Positions 12,446 through 24,460 of a stretch of 64,000 nucleotides of DNA are shown piece by piece. Numbering within the stretch: position 1 is the stretch's first letter; each line of letters starts with the position of its first letter. Below the pieces are notes generated by a model, which was not told the DNA's origin, did no database searches, and was given only the letters and a program-made list of their open reading frames with translations. Origin of the DNA: Urechis unicinctus (taxonomy: Eukaryota > Annelida > Polychaeta > Xenopneusta > Urechidae); NCBI GenBank assembly GCA_034190875.2, contig CM067354.1, positions 76,005,400 through 76,069,399 of the forward strand. The letters run 5' to 3'. A program made the translations under genes and the position numbers.

Positions 12446-14611
12446 GCACCACATACTGCGGTGATGTGTCGTTATTGCTGGCCGCCGTAAAATATTAAAG
12501 CTGTTATACATAATAGGGTTAAGTTTATGGTGTGCCTACTATAACCCTAGTCGGGCTATGTCCATGAATTATGGAGCTTGTTAAACAGGGGTACAGTGAG
12601 AAACGAACCTCTTTGATCAATCTCATAGTCGTGGTATTACCTGTTGACTCATAATTGTTAAAATGTATACATTTGACAGCTGCAATACAGGTAGTGGTCA
12701 AACAATTCAGTAATGCGTTTAAACCATACAATCCTACATTAGTAACTTGTACCAGCAATCTCCTCTTATTTATTATCCCGGCTGACAACATAGCAATCGC
12801 TGCTGGTGAACGTGTTAGCTGTTAGCTAATACATTGTCTTAGTATCTGATAACATGCAATATTTGTAGTGTTTTTTTACTGCAATAAAGAGTAATATTGT
12901 TCTACATTCGCACATGAAATTTGATAGTTACCTAATAGGCACGACTTGCAATCTGTTCATTAAGGACCATATTTCTGTCGCTGAATAGAAACGGATTACT
13001 ATATGCACCGTATCAAATAAACAGCACAATCTATGGTTCAACCCATATTCAGCCTTCCCAGAGGGAGGGCTAGCGAATATCTGCTTCAACCGATAGCACA
13101 TGAAAGCCCACTTAATGCGCACTTGAACTGTACTTTAAGGCAAATGTCCAAGAACTAACACATTGATAGTGTTGGCATGCATGATGCAGTTATCCATATC
13201 AACATAAGTAATATCTAAGCAAAATATAAATGCTAATATGCACGTTTGATAACAGTTTATATCGCATTGTAGTCTATGTGAATAATCAAATAGGATGTTG
13301 ACTAATCATGCACTACTGCTCAAGCACAGCAATTGATATAAACAACATTACATTAGGGGAGCAGTGTGGTAAATGTGGAGTGTAGAACAAAGTTACGGGG
13401 TAAGCATTGGAAATGTTTTGGCGTTATTGCTCTTTCGAAGATCGATTCATTATGGCTAAAACTACTGAAAGTATTGCAATGCATTCGAAGGTATATTTCC
13501 ATGCGGTTGTTCAGGTTATTATCTTTGACACAGGGAGTCAGTGGTTAGCTTCTTAAATACGTTATTCCAGTGAACAACCGTCATTGTTTTCGCTAGAATT
13601 TTTGTTTTTCGATGTATTTTGCAGTGGTCGTACATATCTGCCATATAATTCTAGCCCTACTGCAGAGAATATCCGAGCACTTTAAGGATATCAGTTATCG
13701 TGCGATGCTGAATTAATTAATTACCAAATGCGCCTAGCTTTTGGTTTTAATCTGGCTAATGGGCCAATAGCCACTTGATTATTCTAACAGAGCAGCGAAT
13801 CAGCATGGAAATGTCTCAGACTCACGGGTTCACAACGTCTAACATCAGCAGAAAGCATTGTGCGATTACGCTGCGTGTATCAAGGCTTGTTAGAACTGTT
13901 TTCGCTCCTCTCCATTGTACTATGTGGTGTCGGTTTTTCAGTTTACTTGCAAATGTGCAATATGGTAGGTGGTCGTATAGCAAACTGCATAGTGTAGATA
14001 TGTGCAATATTGTTGGCTAGTTTGCTCAACTATGTCAGTGTTGACAGATATTGCAACATTAATGGCCTGCATTTTACTATTTTCATTTCCGTGATCGTCT
14101 CGAAACATTATTATTTTCAAGATAATTGTCGATATGACCCAATTTACATTATGAACGTCTAGTTATTAGATAGCTTCAACATTGCACATTTTAGTCAGAC
14201 ATTTAAGTGACACCCTTGAACATCCACAACCGAATCTTGTGGAATACATATATCATGCTCAGGTACGTTTCATAATCCCTGTTTTCGTACTTTTTACGCG
14301 CGTGTTGCGTATGAATAACATACACCTTTGGGACATTGAATCTCTTCGACCTAATTGACATCTATGTGATAAGTTGAAGTATGAAGAAGAAACAAATGTG
14401 TTAAATGAATATTCTGATTGCCATCCTGTTTCAATTAGAACCAAACGAGTGTATGTGTATTTCCACAGTAAATCAACATTGTCTGGTGTGAATCAACCAT
14501 GCGAATGCTGCAGCGTTGGCCTTCGCTCAATAAGTGATGCTTTATAAAAGCGCAGCAGAGCTGAACTGTTGTGTTCCTTGGCCATGAACCACTTGGCTTG
14601 ACAAAGGCTAC

Positions 14612-14616
14612 ACGTG
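14612..14616. other. Target site duplication, left copy
   Basis: ACGTG here and at 18,849-18,853 flank the LTR retrotransposon exactly. Confidence 0.9.
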
Positions 14617-14724
14617 TGTTACAGAATGATACATTATGATTACGATGTTTTGGTGGGAATCGCCAATCTACCTAAATGATTATTCGTAGTGGGATGCTTT
14701 TTCTGTTGTGTTGAATCTGTCACA
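14617..14724 (+). repeat. 5' LTR (108 bp)
   Basis: Starts TGTTACAG and ends CTGTCACA. Same length and, by eye, same sequence as 18,741-18,848. It is short for a Ty3/gypsy LTR but within the known range for Mag-type elements. Confidence 0.93.
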
Positions 14725-14742
14725 TGGTGTCAGGAAATTGGG
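14725..14742 (+). promoter_or_regulatory. Primer binding site, tRNA-Leu type
   Basis: TGGTGTCAGGA follows the 5' LTR directly and matches the complement of the common 3' end of animal leucine tRNAs (...TCCTGACACCA). The match weakens after about 11 bases, so the primer assignment is inference. Confidence 0.6.
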
Positions 14743-14783
14743 ATATTTGTGAGTTTAATCTCTGGATTGCAGCATAAGGAACA

Positions 14784-17700
14784 GTGAGAATGGATGGCTT
14801 AAAACCCCCTCCACCAATGAACTTCTCACAAGGTAATGTCAGTGCCACCTGGTATAAATGGAAACAGCAGTTTGTCACCTACTACAAGGCTACAGAACTG
14901 AATAAGAAGGAGGGTGAGACCCAAGTAGCAATTTTGTTGCATGTGGCTGGGGCAGAGGCCCAAGAGATTCATGCTACTTTTGTGTATGATCCAGCTGATG
15001 ATATCAAGGAGTATAAAAAAGTGCTTGAGAAGTTTGACTTGTACTGTGAGCCTAGGAAAAATGTGGTATTTGAGAGGTACAAGTTCTGGCAAATGGATCA
15101 GATGAAGGAAGAGCCCTTTGACCAGTGGGTCACAGACCTAAAGACCAAAGCCCCATCCTGTGAGTATGGTGACCAGAGAGACTTGATAATACGAGATAAA
15201 GTCGTATTTGGGCTAAGGGATACCAGAGTAAAGGAGAGACTTCTGAGGGAGCCAAAGTTAACCCTAGATAAAGCCATGGAAATATGTAGAGCTGCAGAGA
15301 CCAGCAAGGTCCAGATGCAGGCCATGTCATCACCAGCATCAGCCGGTGCTGCCCAGGTACACGAGGTGCGTAGGTCCAAGAACTTATTTGTTGGTCAGCT
15401 ATATATAGGTGATCTGATATCACGGTGGCATGAGGACGTGGTCATCGACGGCACGGTGGTGTCTATGAAGTTGGACACAGGAGCAGATGCTAATGTCATC
15501 TCGTGTGAGGCATACCTGCAGGCAGGGCAGAAACTGGAGCAGTTGGCTCAGACCAAGACCACCCTGGAGGGCATCGGTCAGGGCAGGATACGGCCACAGG
15601 GGGCTGCCTTCCTTGATGTCAAGGTCAAGGACAAGGAGCAGACGATGCTATTCTATGTTACCAGTGAGAAACTAAACATCCTTGGCAGAGAGGCATGTGA
15701 GGACCTCAGTCTGGTCAAACGTGTCGACGTAGCTCAGCGAGCACCAAGTTCCAAGGAGGAAATCCTGAATGTATATCAGGATGTGTTTCATGGATTGGGG
15801 CAATATAGCCAGAAGTACAACATAGAGCTGAAACAGGATGCCATACCTGTGGTTCAGCCCAGCCGTACAGTGCCATACGCCCGTCGAGAGAAGCTGAAAA
15901 CGGCACTGGAAAAGTTAGAACGAGCGGGAGTCATCGCAGGCGTGGAGAAACCCACAGATTGGGTAAACAACTTGGTGATTACAGACAAGAAGGACGGGAC
16001 CATACGGATCTGCCTGGATCCCAAGCCTCTTAATGAAGCTATTAAGAGGCAGAGGTACGTCATCCCCACACCCAATGATGTGCGCAGCAGGTTGGCTGGT
16101 AAGAAGATCTTCACTGTTATAGATATGAAGGATGCATACTGGCACGTGGTGCTAGGAGAAAAGTCCAGCTACTACTGCACGTTTAACACTCCATGGGGAC
16201 GCAAAAGGTTCCTTAGGATGCCGTTCGGGATTTGTTCTGCTAGTGAGGTTCTACAGCAGAGAAATGATCACACATTTGGTGACATCAGCAATGTATATGT
16301 TATTGCTGATGACCTCATCATTGCTGGAGAGAATGATGATGAGCATGATGATGCTTTTTTCTGAGAGTGCTGGACAGGGCGCGAGACAAGAATGTCAGGT
16401 TCAGCCCAGGCAAGATCCAGTACAAGGTCAGCGAGGTGATGTACATGGGCGACATTATCTCAGCAGCAGGGCTCAGGCCCGACCCAGCCAAAGTCGAGGC
16501 CATAGCCAAGATGGCCGCCCCGGTAGACAAGCAAGCGTTACAGCGCCTGTTGGGAATGGTGAAGTACCTGACCCAGTACATTCCCAACGAGTCCGATATC
16601 ACAGCACCACTGAGAGGATTGCTGAAAGAGGGTGCTGCATTTGTGTGGCAGCCAGAACATCAGGCAGCGGTGGATGCTGTAAAATCAGCACTGATATCAG
16701 CCCCGGTGTTACAGTACTACGACGTGAATCAGACGTGTACGATACAAGCGGATGCTTCCCAGTCGGGACTGGGGGCATGTCTGATGCAGGGCGGGCAGCC
16801 CATCGCATATGCATCACGTACACTCACAAGTGCTGAGGTCAACTACGCGCAGATAGAGAAGGAGTTGTTGGCGATATGCTTTGCATGTGCAAAGTTCCAC
16901 TGTTACATCTATGGGAAGGAGACAACAGTGCTCTCGGATCACAAGCCATTGGAAATAATACTTCGCAAGCCTATGAGCAGGGCATCTCCACGTTTGCAGC
17001 GCATGATGTTGCAGCTGCAGAAGTACACACTGCATGTGCAGTATACACCAGGCAAGAAAATGTATGTGGCAGACACCCTGTCCCGAGCGTCACAACCTCT
17101 TAAAGGCAAGCCTATTGATGGAGTGGCTGAAGAGGCGGATATAATGGTTTGCGCATTCATGTCTACACTTCCAGCGTCAGACAAGCGGCTCGAGGAGATC
17201 AGACAGGGTACTCTTACTGATGAAGAGCTTTTGGCGCTGAAGCAAACTATCAGGTCAGGATGGCCTGATGCCAAATCGGCAGTGGACCAGCGTCTAGTGG
17301 AGTACTGGAATATCCGAGATGAGCTGTATGAATTGGAAGGAATTCTGTTCAAAAGTCAGAAGATAATTGTGCCACAGAGTCTACGCAAGGAGATGCTAGC
17401 AAGGATACACGAGGGTCACCTTGGAGAGGAGAAGTGTAAGCAGAGGGCCAGAGCGGTTATCTACTGGCCTGGGATGCCCAAGGATATTGATAATATGGTG
17501 GCCAAGTGTGCGATTTGTTTACAGTATCGCAGGAAGCAGCAGAGTGAACCTATGATGCCACATCCGGCACCTGACAGGCCATGGCAAAAGGTTGGTTCAG
17601 ACATTATGACATTCCAAGGCCGTGACTATTTGGTGGTAGTAGATTACTACTCTAAGTATGCAGAAATTGCACTGCTAGAAGACAAAACGGCCAGCTCTGT

Positions 17701-18499
17701 CGTTAGGCACATGAAAAGTATTTATGCTAGACATGGCATACCAGAGGAAGTGATGTGTGATAACATGCCATATGGGAGCAGAGAGTTCAGGGAGTTTGGG
17801 CAATCCTGGGGGATCAAGGTGATGACATCAAGCCCTACGTATGCACAGTCTAATGGCCTCAGTGAGAGGACAGTGCAAACCCTGAAGCAGTTGCTAAGAA
17901 AGGCAAGCCTTGAAGGAAAGGACATGTATTTGGCGTTGCTAGAGTATCGTAACTCGCCCATTTCAGGACTTCAGTATTCACCAGCACAGTTGCTGATGAA
18001 CAGAATGTTGCGTGACAAGTTGCCGACGCATCCAGATATGCTGAAGCCTAAGATAGTAGGGTCCAAGCAGGAGCTGCAGGAGCGTCAGCAGCGCCAGAAG
18101 AAATACTACGACCGAACAGCGAAGCCGCTGTCGAGCCTCCGAGATCAGGAAGTGGTCAGAGTACATCGGGGGAGTGAGTGGGAACCAGCCGTGGTCACAC
18201 AGAGGTGCGGCGAGCCACGTTCCTACCAGATCACAGATGGACACGGCCAGGTGCTACGCAGGAACCGCAGGGATTTAATGAGCACCAAGGAGCCACCACC
18301 TGTTGTCATGCCGGAGACAGTCTCCGAGTATATTGTGCCAGTCCCACGAGATGAGGTGCAAGTGCAGCGACCAGCAGCACCACCAGTGGAGCCCCAAGTG
18401 CCCAAGCAAGTCACGGCTCCACCAAGGTTACCAGCGCGCACAAGGAGTGGGCGCAACGTCAGGCTACCTGCTAAGTACAGTGACTACAATTTGCAGTAG
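14784..18499 (+). pseudogene. gag-pol region of the Mag-like element
   Basis: This region encodes the proteins for reverse transcription and integration. Approximate parts: Gag-like 14.79-15.36 kb; aspartic protease about 15.45-15.68 kb with LDTGAD; reverse transcriptase about 15.85-16.6 kb with KDGTIRICLDPKPLN and FTVIDMKDAYWHV; RNase H about 16.70-17.09 kb with IQADASQSGLGA and LSDHKPLE; integrase about 17.39-18.25 kb with the H-H-C-C zinc region (HEGHLGEEK, CAICLQY) and a catalytic core (VVVDYYSKY ... NGLSERTVQ). The tail is basic. The order RT-RNase H-IN is the Ty3/gypsy order. It is long and open with about one break, consistent with a recent arrival. Confidence 0.92.
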
Positions 18500-18730
18500 T
18501 GTGTATTGTGTGACATGTACAATTGGTGGTAAAGACCAGTTGAAGTATGTGGGCTATGTGCTAGTAACCTCTGGCCCCACCATAGTTAATTCGTTTACTA
18601 GTGATGTTAGTGTTTTCAATAGTTCTTGAATTGTGTATGTTCCAAGTGTGACTTTATGGACATTATGATAGTATGTGTTACTTATGAACATTATGGCACT
18701 ACAACAGTGAACAGTGATTTCCTTTTCCCA

Positions 18731-18740
18731 AGAAGGGGGA
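18731..18740 (+). promoter_or_regulatory. Polypurine tract
   Basis: AGAAGGGGGA directly abuts the 3' LTR, the expected place for the plus-strand primer. Confidence 0.85.
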
Positions 18741-18848
18741 TGTTACAGAATGATACATTATGATTACGATGTTTTGGTGGGAATCGCCAATCTACCTAAA
18801 TGATTATTCGTAGTGGGATGCTTTTTCTGTTGTGTTGAATCTGTCACA
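18741..18848 (+). repeat. 3' LTR (108 bp)
   Basis: Starts TGTTACAG, ends CTGTCACA, identical by eye to the 5' LTR, and is followed by ACGTG at 18,849-18,853. Confidence 0.93.
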
Positions 18849-19229
18849 ACGTGTACGCCCGGATACTAATGTGCATTCATTGGAATGCAGTTTAACAGAA
18901 TCATACTTGCACGCATCATCAATTTGATGTACGACAACATGCTGTGCTTGAAGGCGTAGAATCATTCACTTGATAGTAAATAGACAAGTCAATGCAGGAG
19001 GCGACCGGTATAGGTCCCAACTACTTTATTAATACTATACAGGCGCACTGAAATGTCATGACGAATGTTGTAAGGCATCAAACTATAGAAAGAGAAAGGC
19101 ATTTTCTTCTTTGCAAGCTAGTACTGACCTGACCCACACATCTCCAGACGATGCCACGGGCATATGGCCGTTTATCAAGCATTGTCAAAGGTCACGGCCC
19201 CTTCTACGGCTCGGGAGAGGACGTGAATG

Positions 19230-19700
19230 AAGTGGCCTGAAAACGAATTACTCAAAGGCTATTGCCACTTCCATTTTTGTTGATACTAAAATGTCACTTG
19301 AAATGGCGCGGCCCTTTGTTTAATTCGTTCAGCGCGCTGCAATGTCCGTTTTGCTATTTCATTTACGTAATAACAAAACAAGCTTCGCTCACGATTCGCC
19401 GACAACTGTCAGAGCCAGTCCTCGCCTGGGCGGCGAGATGGTTCAGTGGGTCAGAATGCTCATCAGGGAGCCAGTGAAAATGCGCGTTGAAGAGACGGTT
19501 TTTGATGCGCTCAAGCATTCTCCACCACATTACTTCGCAAATCGGCGAAGAGATTCGAATACACCAAGCATATTGATTGCTATATGACGCACTACACGTC
19601 TGAGCAGATAAGACGCCTGCATTTTTTTCATCGTGACTAGAGGGAATCAGAATGAAATCAGAATCGATGAATAATGCGCTGCAGCGCGCGATTTAACCTG
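19230..19700 (+). mobile_element. Insertion with tRNA-like boxes, possible SINE
   Basis: This part of the left arm has no match in the partner near 31,040-31,090, while both sides align. Inside, GAGATGGTTCAGTGGGTCAG near 19,435 resembles a tRNA A-box region and AGAGATTCGAATACACC near 19,550 resembles a B box. The roughly 110-base spacing is too long for a simple tRNA head, so it may be a composite or chance. GC-rich words with GCAGCGCG occur near both ends in opposite orientation. Confidence 0.35.
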
Positions 19701-19904
19701 GCACTAAAGTAACAAGTACACGAACGCCGCCTTATGAGCACCATATTGGCATATATTATATTGCATGAATCAATCATTTCTAATTATACGGCTCTATTAC
19801 CGCTTTAAAATATTAAATGATATCGGTTGTGCTTTCCCTATACGGTGTAGCGTAAACTTCTTTATAATCTCATGGTTTATTGCGTACTTGTTAAACCCCC
19901 AGAA

Positions 19905-20545
19905 CGGAGAAGCAAGAGCCTTGTTGATCAATTGGTGATGATGTCATTATAGAACCCAATAACAGACTCTTAATTTGCCTAGGGTTGTATGTCGTCTGAT
20001 ATAGCACAAATAAGATTCATACATAATTGTAAAGATATTTGAGCAGAATTTTAACATATGACACTGCAGCAAAAATGATCAAATGAGTTTGACAAACAAA
20101 AGGGTCTTAAAATATACATACTTAAGCCGTCAAATCGCGGACTACAAAATCTTTTAACGACCTCATGGGAGCTAGTCATGATTCTTAAGTTACATCCGGA
20201 AGTGACGTAACTCTGTACCTCTATAAGTAAGAAATGCATATCCGAATGACTGTGGAATGCACTATCCAACTTATATAACTCGATCCTCGATTTACTGACC
20301 ATTATTAGGTTGGTCGCTGATATCCATGGTGCATTGTAGCTTTCAATGTAATCAATAAATGATTATTTTAACAGTACTGGCAATCAATTCAAGTTGTTTG
20401 ATTCTTAGTCCTTGTATCGCTGGGTGTGTATCAGTGCCATGCGTCGCTCCTACGTCACAAAATGAATTGTGTCCAAGCGCGTAGACACGGGTGGACTGTA
20501 TAGATAAAAGGGCCTAATATAATTTGATGATTTGTAAAAATGGTA
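19905..20545. other. Unassigned stretch between left arm and module C
   Basis: The match to the right arm stops after CAGAACGGA at about 19,905, and the match to module C copy 3 starts near 20,545. I see no gene, terminal repeat or counterpart in between. Confidence 0.5.
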
Positions 20546-21585
20546 AAAGATCAGAACGTTGACTGCTTACCCTGATTTAGACAATGAATAGCCAAACATA
20601 GACTACGTCTAACACTAAAGCTAAAAAGAAGGACTATATTTAAGGTATGTGAGGCTTATTTTGATCAACGGTTTAAAGTGCATATGCTTGACACGTTTCG
20701 GCAAATCCTCCCTCGCTCTCTCTTTTAAACTCTCTCGCTGTTTTTCTCTCTCTCCCTCCTTCACAATCTCTCTCTCTCTCTCTCATCACTCTATCTCTCC
20801 CTCTCTCATCCCTCACCTCTTTATCTCACTCTCTCTCTCTGTCTCTGGCCATATCTTTCTGTCTCTCACTCACGTTCTCTTTCCCTTGCCTCTTTCTCTC
20901 CCCCCCACCTCTCTCTCCTTCTCACACTCGCCACTGCTTATGTGTGCTATTGCAATAGCTTCTGATGACTTGGCAGTACTGGATGAAACAACTGTACCAT
21001 GACTCAAAAAGAATAAATATGTCGACAACTGTTTTACAAGCTCCTCGTAAAACAAATGGCTACAAGCCATATTGGTGAGTAGAAGCAAGTGTAAAAAAAA
21101 TAAACGGATTTGTTTATTTTCGTTTCAGCATCAATTACTCTCTGGGTCAAGGCAATTTATGCATCTCCATAAATTTTTACTTATCCAATAAAATTCAACA
21201 GATTTGATGGCTTGGTCAAAGAGTATGGAGCTTACGATAACGACCCGGTTTATATTGCTAGCTAGTTACATAAAGCGGCGGTGCTTTATTACATCGCTTC
21301 CTCCACACATAGGGCAAACATTTCGTAATTATCGTTGTCATTTGAAGTTACCACCATAGTCTAGTATAACAGCAGCATAATCAATACGTTATCGAATAAA
21401 ACGCTATTATTGAATTCAATGTCTATAAATTTAAACCTAACCATTCAATTGACAATTATTGCGTTTTGTCTTCATTGTTTTTTTTTTGGGAACATTGCTT
21501 ATAAGGCATGCTCAGTTGTAGATGAGCAATACATTGATATTACAGGTTCACGTGTTTTGTTGTAGAACCACCTAGCAAACCCACA
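20545..21585 (+). repeat. Module C, copy 1
   Basis: This is collinear with 59,486-60,555 in the same orientation and with 28,405-29,965 inverted (the latter split by an insertion). The run GGTTTATATTGCTAGCTAGT and about 60 bases after it are identical near 60,227. It includes a CT tract. The open frame over the CT tract, rich in Ser and Leu, is a repeat artefact. Confidence 0.88.
20707..20935 (+). repeat. Polypyrimidine (CT)-rich tract in module C copy 1
   Basis: Imperfect CTCTCT and TTTCTCTC runs. The homologues are at 59,704-59,935 and, as GA on the plus strand, 29,736-29,963. Confidence 0.92.
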
Positions 21586-21589
21586 ACCA

Positions 21590-23095
21590 TCTGCCCCGAA
21601 TTAAGCAAAAAATATTGATATGAATGCAAGCAACGAATATTCATTTGAAGGTTTCATTTTACAAATAAAAACAAAATGGTTCTTTTGTCATATCATTTCA
21701 ACTCAATGTTTTGTTGGGTGTCCCACTGTTTAATACAACTAGGGACTTGTTCAGCCATATCCTAGGAAGGAACAATAATTAGATAACGCTATGTTTGTGT
21801 CAAACAATCAGTATGACTATGGTAAACCAATATTACGCCCAATCAGTTTTGAACCACGAGGCCAAATTCGTCGCAGCGTATCTGCCCTACAGTTTTCGCA
21901 TTACTGCCTAAAGTGCAAATAATTGATTAGGGCAGCAGGCAATAAGCTTTTAGAATTATAGGTCCCTAGGGTTCAACGGGTGTGGAATCGGCCGCCAGCT
22001 CTGTGGCTCTGATAGCCCCTTTGCAAGGCAATTGCCAAACGTTATAGAAGCTGAATTCTCTTGCAAGTAATTTTGACCTTATATGTTAAGTTGTTCGTTC
22101 AATACAATTTTAATTGTTGAAGCTAAATGTGATTCACCGCACCATATCTTGTTGTAACTGGCACTCAATAAGCGCTATGTGACAACAGGCAATGAAGTTG
22201 TTCATTTCAAAATGACAAAACTGTTTACGGGCGATATGTGCACAAAGATTGGTAGCATTAGGTATCAAAACAGTTGCGTTCGACAAAGAAAACGGTCAAT
22301 CTATATTATCAGCTTTAGTATGAAATTAATATGTTATCTTTACATATATATTGAAGCTGAGAATATTTTAATGTTATTGCATTAATAAATCAATAAATGA
22401 AATCTGGCATATTTATACAATATGTTCATGCACAAATGTCTTCATTATTAAATCATAAGACTTGGTCTTCGCTTCAACGTAATTGATAAGATGACAATTA
22501 TCCCATTATCCTGAGCTGTGAGACCCAAATCAACATTTAGAGACATCAATGCCTGCACCCCATCCTTATCCAAGCAAACTTGCAACATACGGACAAAGTT
22601 GGTACATTTGCGGATTCCTCAAACGGATGACAATATAGTCAACGACTTTAGTGTGACACTCATAAGAATTATTCAATAGTTGTGGTCCAAAGCTACCATA
22701 GCAATACATATATTTACGTTTATGTGCAAAGTCATATCACAGTCACACAAAGTACACGGTTAACACAAACCAGCTCGTCTACACATAGACTGCATTAGTT
22801 CATGTATTGTTAACAGTAGGAGTTAGCATGTTTCCTAGGTTTCGGCCATTTCCGGCAATTATTGCATATGAGTTAAGTTAATAGGTGGACCGGGTCATAC
22901 TAGGCTCGTAAATCATACATAACTCGTATCACCGGTTCTTCCTTACGTCTCCATCTATAGACAGATTAATTGCTTATGAGGGGCGTTACAATATAAAGTG
23001 ACCCATGTACAGAGGTTTGGCTTGCAGTCGGTTATTTTGCGGTTAGTGTAATGTTGATGTAGTGTGTCATCAGCATGTGGACAGAGGGGTACACC
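21590..23095 (+). repeat. Module A, copy 2
   Basis: It follows module C directly and matches copy 1 in the same orientation from about 21,715. It breaks off at 23,095, after GGACAGAGGGG, where the central TA block begins, so the hairpin-bearing end of module A is absent here. It carries an M core at 21,850-21,975. Confidence 0.85.
21850..21975 (+). repeat. M core repeat, copy 4
   Basis: AGGCCAAATTCGTCGCAGCG, TATCTGCCCTACAG and CATTACTGCCTAAAG are the M core landmarks. Confidence 0.75.
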
Positions 23096-23099
23096 ATTA

Positions 23100-23664
23100 A
23101 TATTAATAAATATATATGTGTGCAGCCATATATATATATATAGATAGATATATATATAGATATATATATATATATATATAGATATATATATATATATATA
23201 GATAGATTTATATATATATATATATATATATATATCTATTATATATACATATATATACACACATATATATTTTTATATATATATAGACATATATATATAA
23301 GCATATGTATATATATGTATATATATATATAATATATATATATAAATATATATATATATTTATTATACATATATATATATATATATGTACACATATACAT
23401 ATGTATGGTTATATATGTGTATATATGTATGCATATACATAATATATATAATTATGTATACATATATATGATTTATATGCATATATACATGTATATTTTT
23501 AAATGTATTAACATCTGTATATATAAATGCAATATTAATATTTACATAAATGTAAATATGTATATCTATTAATATAAATATATTTGAAAATATACTTATG
23601 CATATATATATATATATATATCTATTTACATGCTTCTTGATGTGCATATTGCCTCATATATATT

Positions 23665-23697
<33 letters not shown>

Positions 23698-23923
23698 GTA
23701 CACATATACATATGTATGGTTATATATGTGTATATATGTATAGGGATATATATAAATATATAAATATTATATATGTATACATGTCTATGATTATATGCAT
23801 ATACATGTATATTTTAAATGTATTAACATCTGTATATATATAATGCAATATATTTTAATATTGTACATAAATGTAAATATGTATATCTATATCTATTTAT
23901 ATAATATATAAATATATTTGAAA

Positions 23924-23962
<39 letters not shown>

Positions 23963-24290
23963 TATAATATGTATATATATACATAATATTATATATAATA
24001 TTCATTACATGCTTCTTGATGTGCATATTGCCTCATATGTACTACTATATATATCTATATATATATACATACATATAAATGTATGTACATAAATATATAT
24101 ATATGTATATATGTATATATATGTATGTATATATATATATGTAATAATATATATATATATATATAAAATAAAGCACATATATTTATAGTATATCTAAATA
24201 TAAACATATATATATATTATATATATATATATATATAAAAATAAATATATACATATATATAAGTATGTATATATTTATATATATATGTTT
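23100..24290. repeat. Central TA-rich block with an internal tandem duplication
   Basis: Mostly interrupted (TA)n. A less simple segment from about 23,386 to 23,655 recurs at about 23,695-24,038; both copies contain ACATACATATGTATGG-like words, ATGTATTAACATCTGTATAT and end with TGCTTCTTGATGTGCATATT. The block interrupts module A copy 2. The several open frames of Ile/Tyr are repeat artefacts. Confidence 0.85.
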
Positions 24291-24337
24291 TTTCATGAAG
24301 TCGGCGACGACCCAGGGTCTGTACCGTGCCCTTTTTT

Positions 24338-24460
24338 ACGGACCAGGAGGCCTACATCGTATCAGCTTGTCTGTCCGGCAGCTAGTCCATTACTGCCTAT
24401 AGTAGAAACGGACGCTAACTGAAGCTGGTAATGTGTTTTAGAACCATTTGTCTCATGAGA
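24338..24460 (+). repeat. M core repeat, copy 5
   Basis: CCAGGAGGCCTACATCGTAT, TTACTGCCTATAGTAGAAAC and CTGAAGCTGG correspond to the M core at 6,785-6,905. Confidence 0.7.

Larger units (their letters stand above)
14617..18848 (+). mobile_element. Ty3/gypsy LTR retrotransposon, Mag/SURL-like, recent
   Basis: A complete element in outline: 108-bp LTRs at both ends, 5-bp target duplication ACGTG, primer site, one long gag-pol region, polypurine tract and 3' LTR. By eye the two LTRs are identical, so the insertion is young. The partner arm near 31,456-31,480 is the uninterrupted target, so it entered after the giant inverted repeat formed. Parts in order: Gag-like, aspartic protease, reverse transcriptase, RNase H, integrase. 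The Gag style (CEPRKNVVFERYKFW) and the integrase tail (RTRSGRNVRLPAKY) suggest the Mag lineage; this is inference from memory of the family. As read here it has about one break. No envelope gene is seen. Confidence 0.93.
1970..19905 (+). repeat. Left arm of the giant inverted repeat (module B)
   Basis: The arm is collinear, as reverse complement, with 30,855-51,745. Anchors include 2,648-2,663 with 51,131-51,146 (16 of 16), 8,325-8,360 with 43,687-43,722 (36 of 36), 10,351-10,379 with 39,741-39,769 (29 of 29) and 13,872-13,889 with 32,202-32,219 (18 of 18). Overall similarity is clearly lower than at these anchors, and many indels separate the arms. The arm carries insertions absent from its partner: a solo LTR, a SINE remnant, a Mag-like retrotransposon and a tRNA-like insert. 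Outside those I see no gene. Frames such as 3,940-4,311 (123 codons) are not open in the partner arm. Confidence 0.85.

Noticed and set aside
20649-21002. Ser/Leu-rich frames over the CT tracts (also 29,722-30,003 and 59,652-59,999)
   Set aside because: Low-complexity products of CT repeats. The frame differs among the three module copies.
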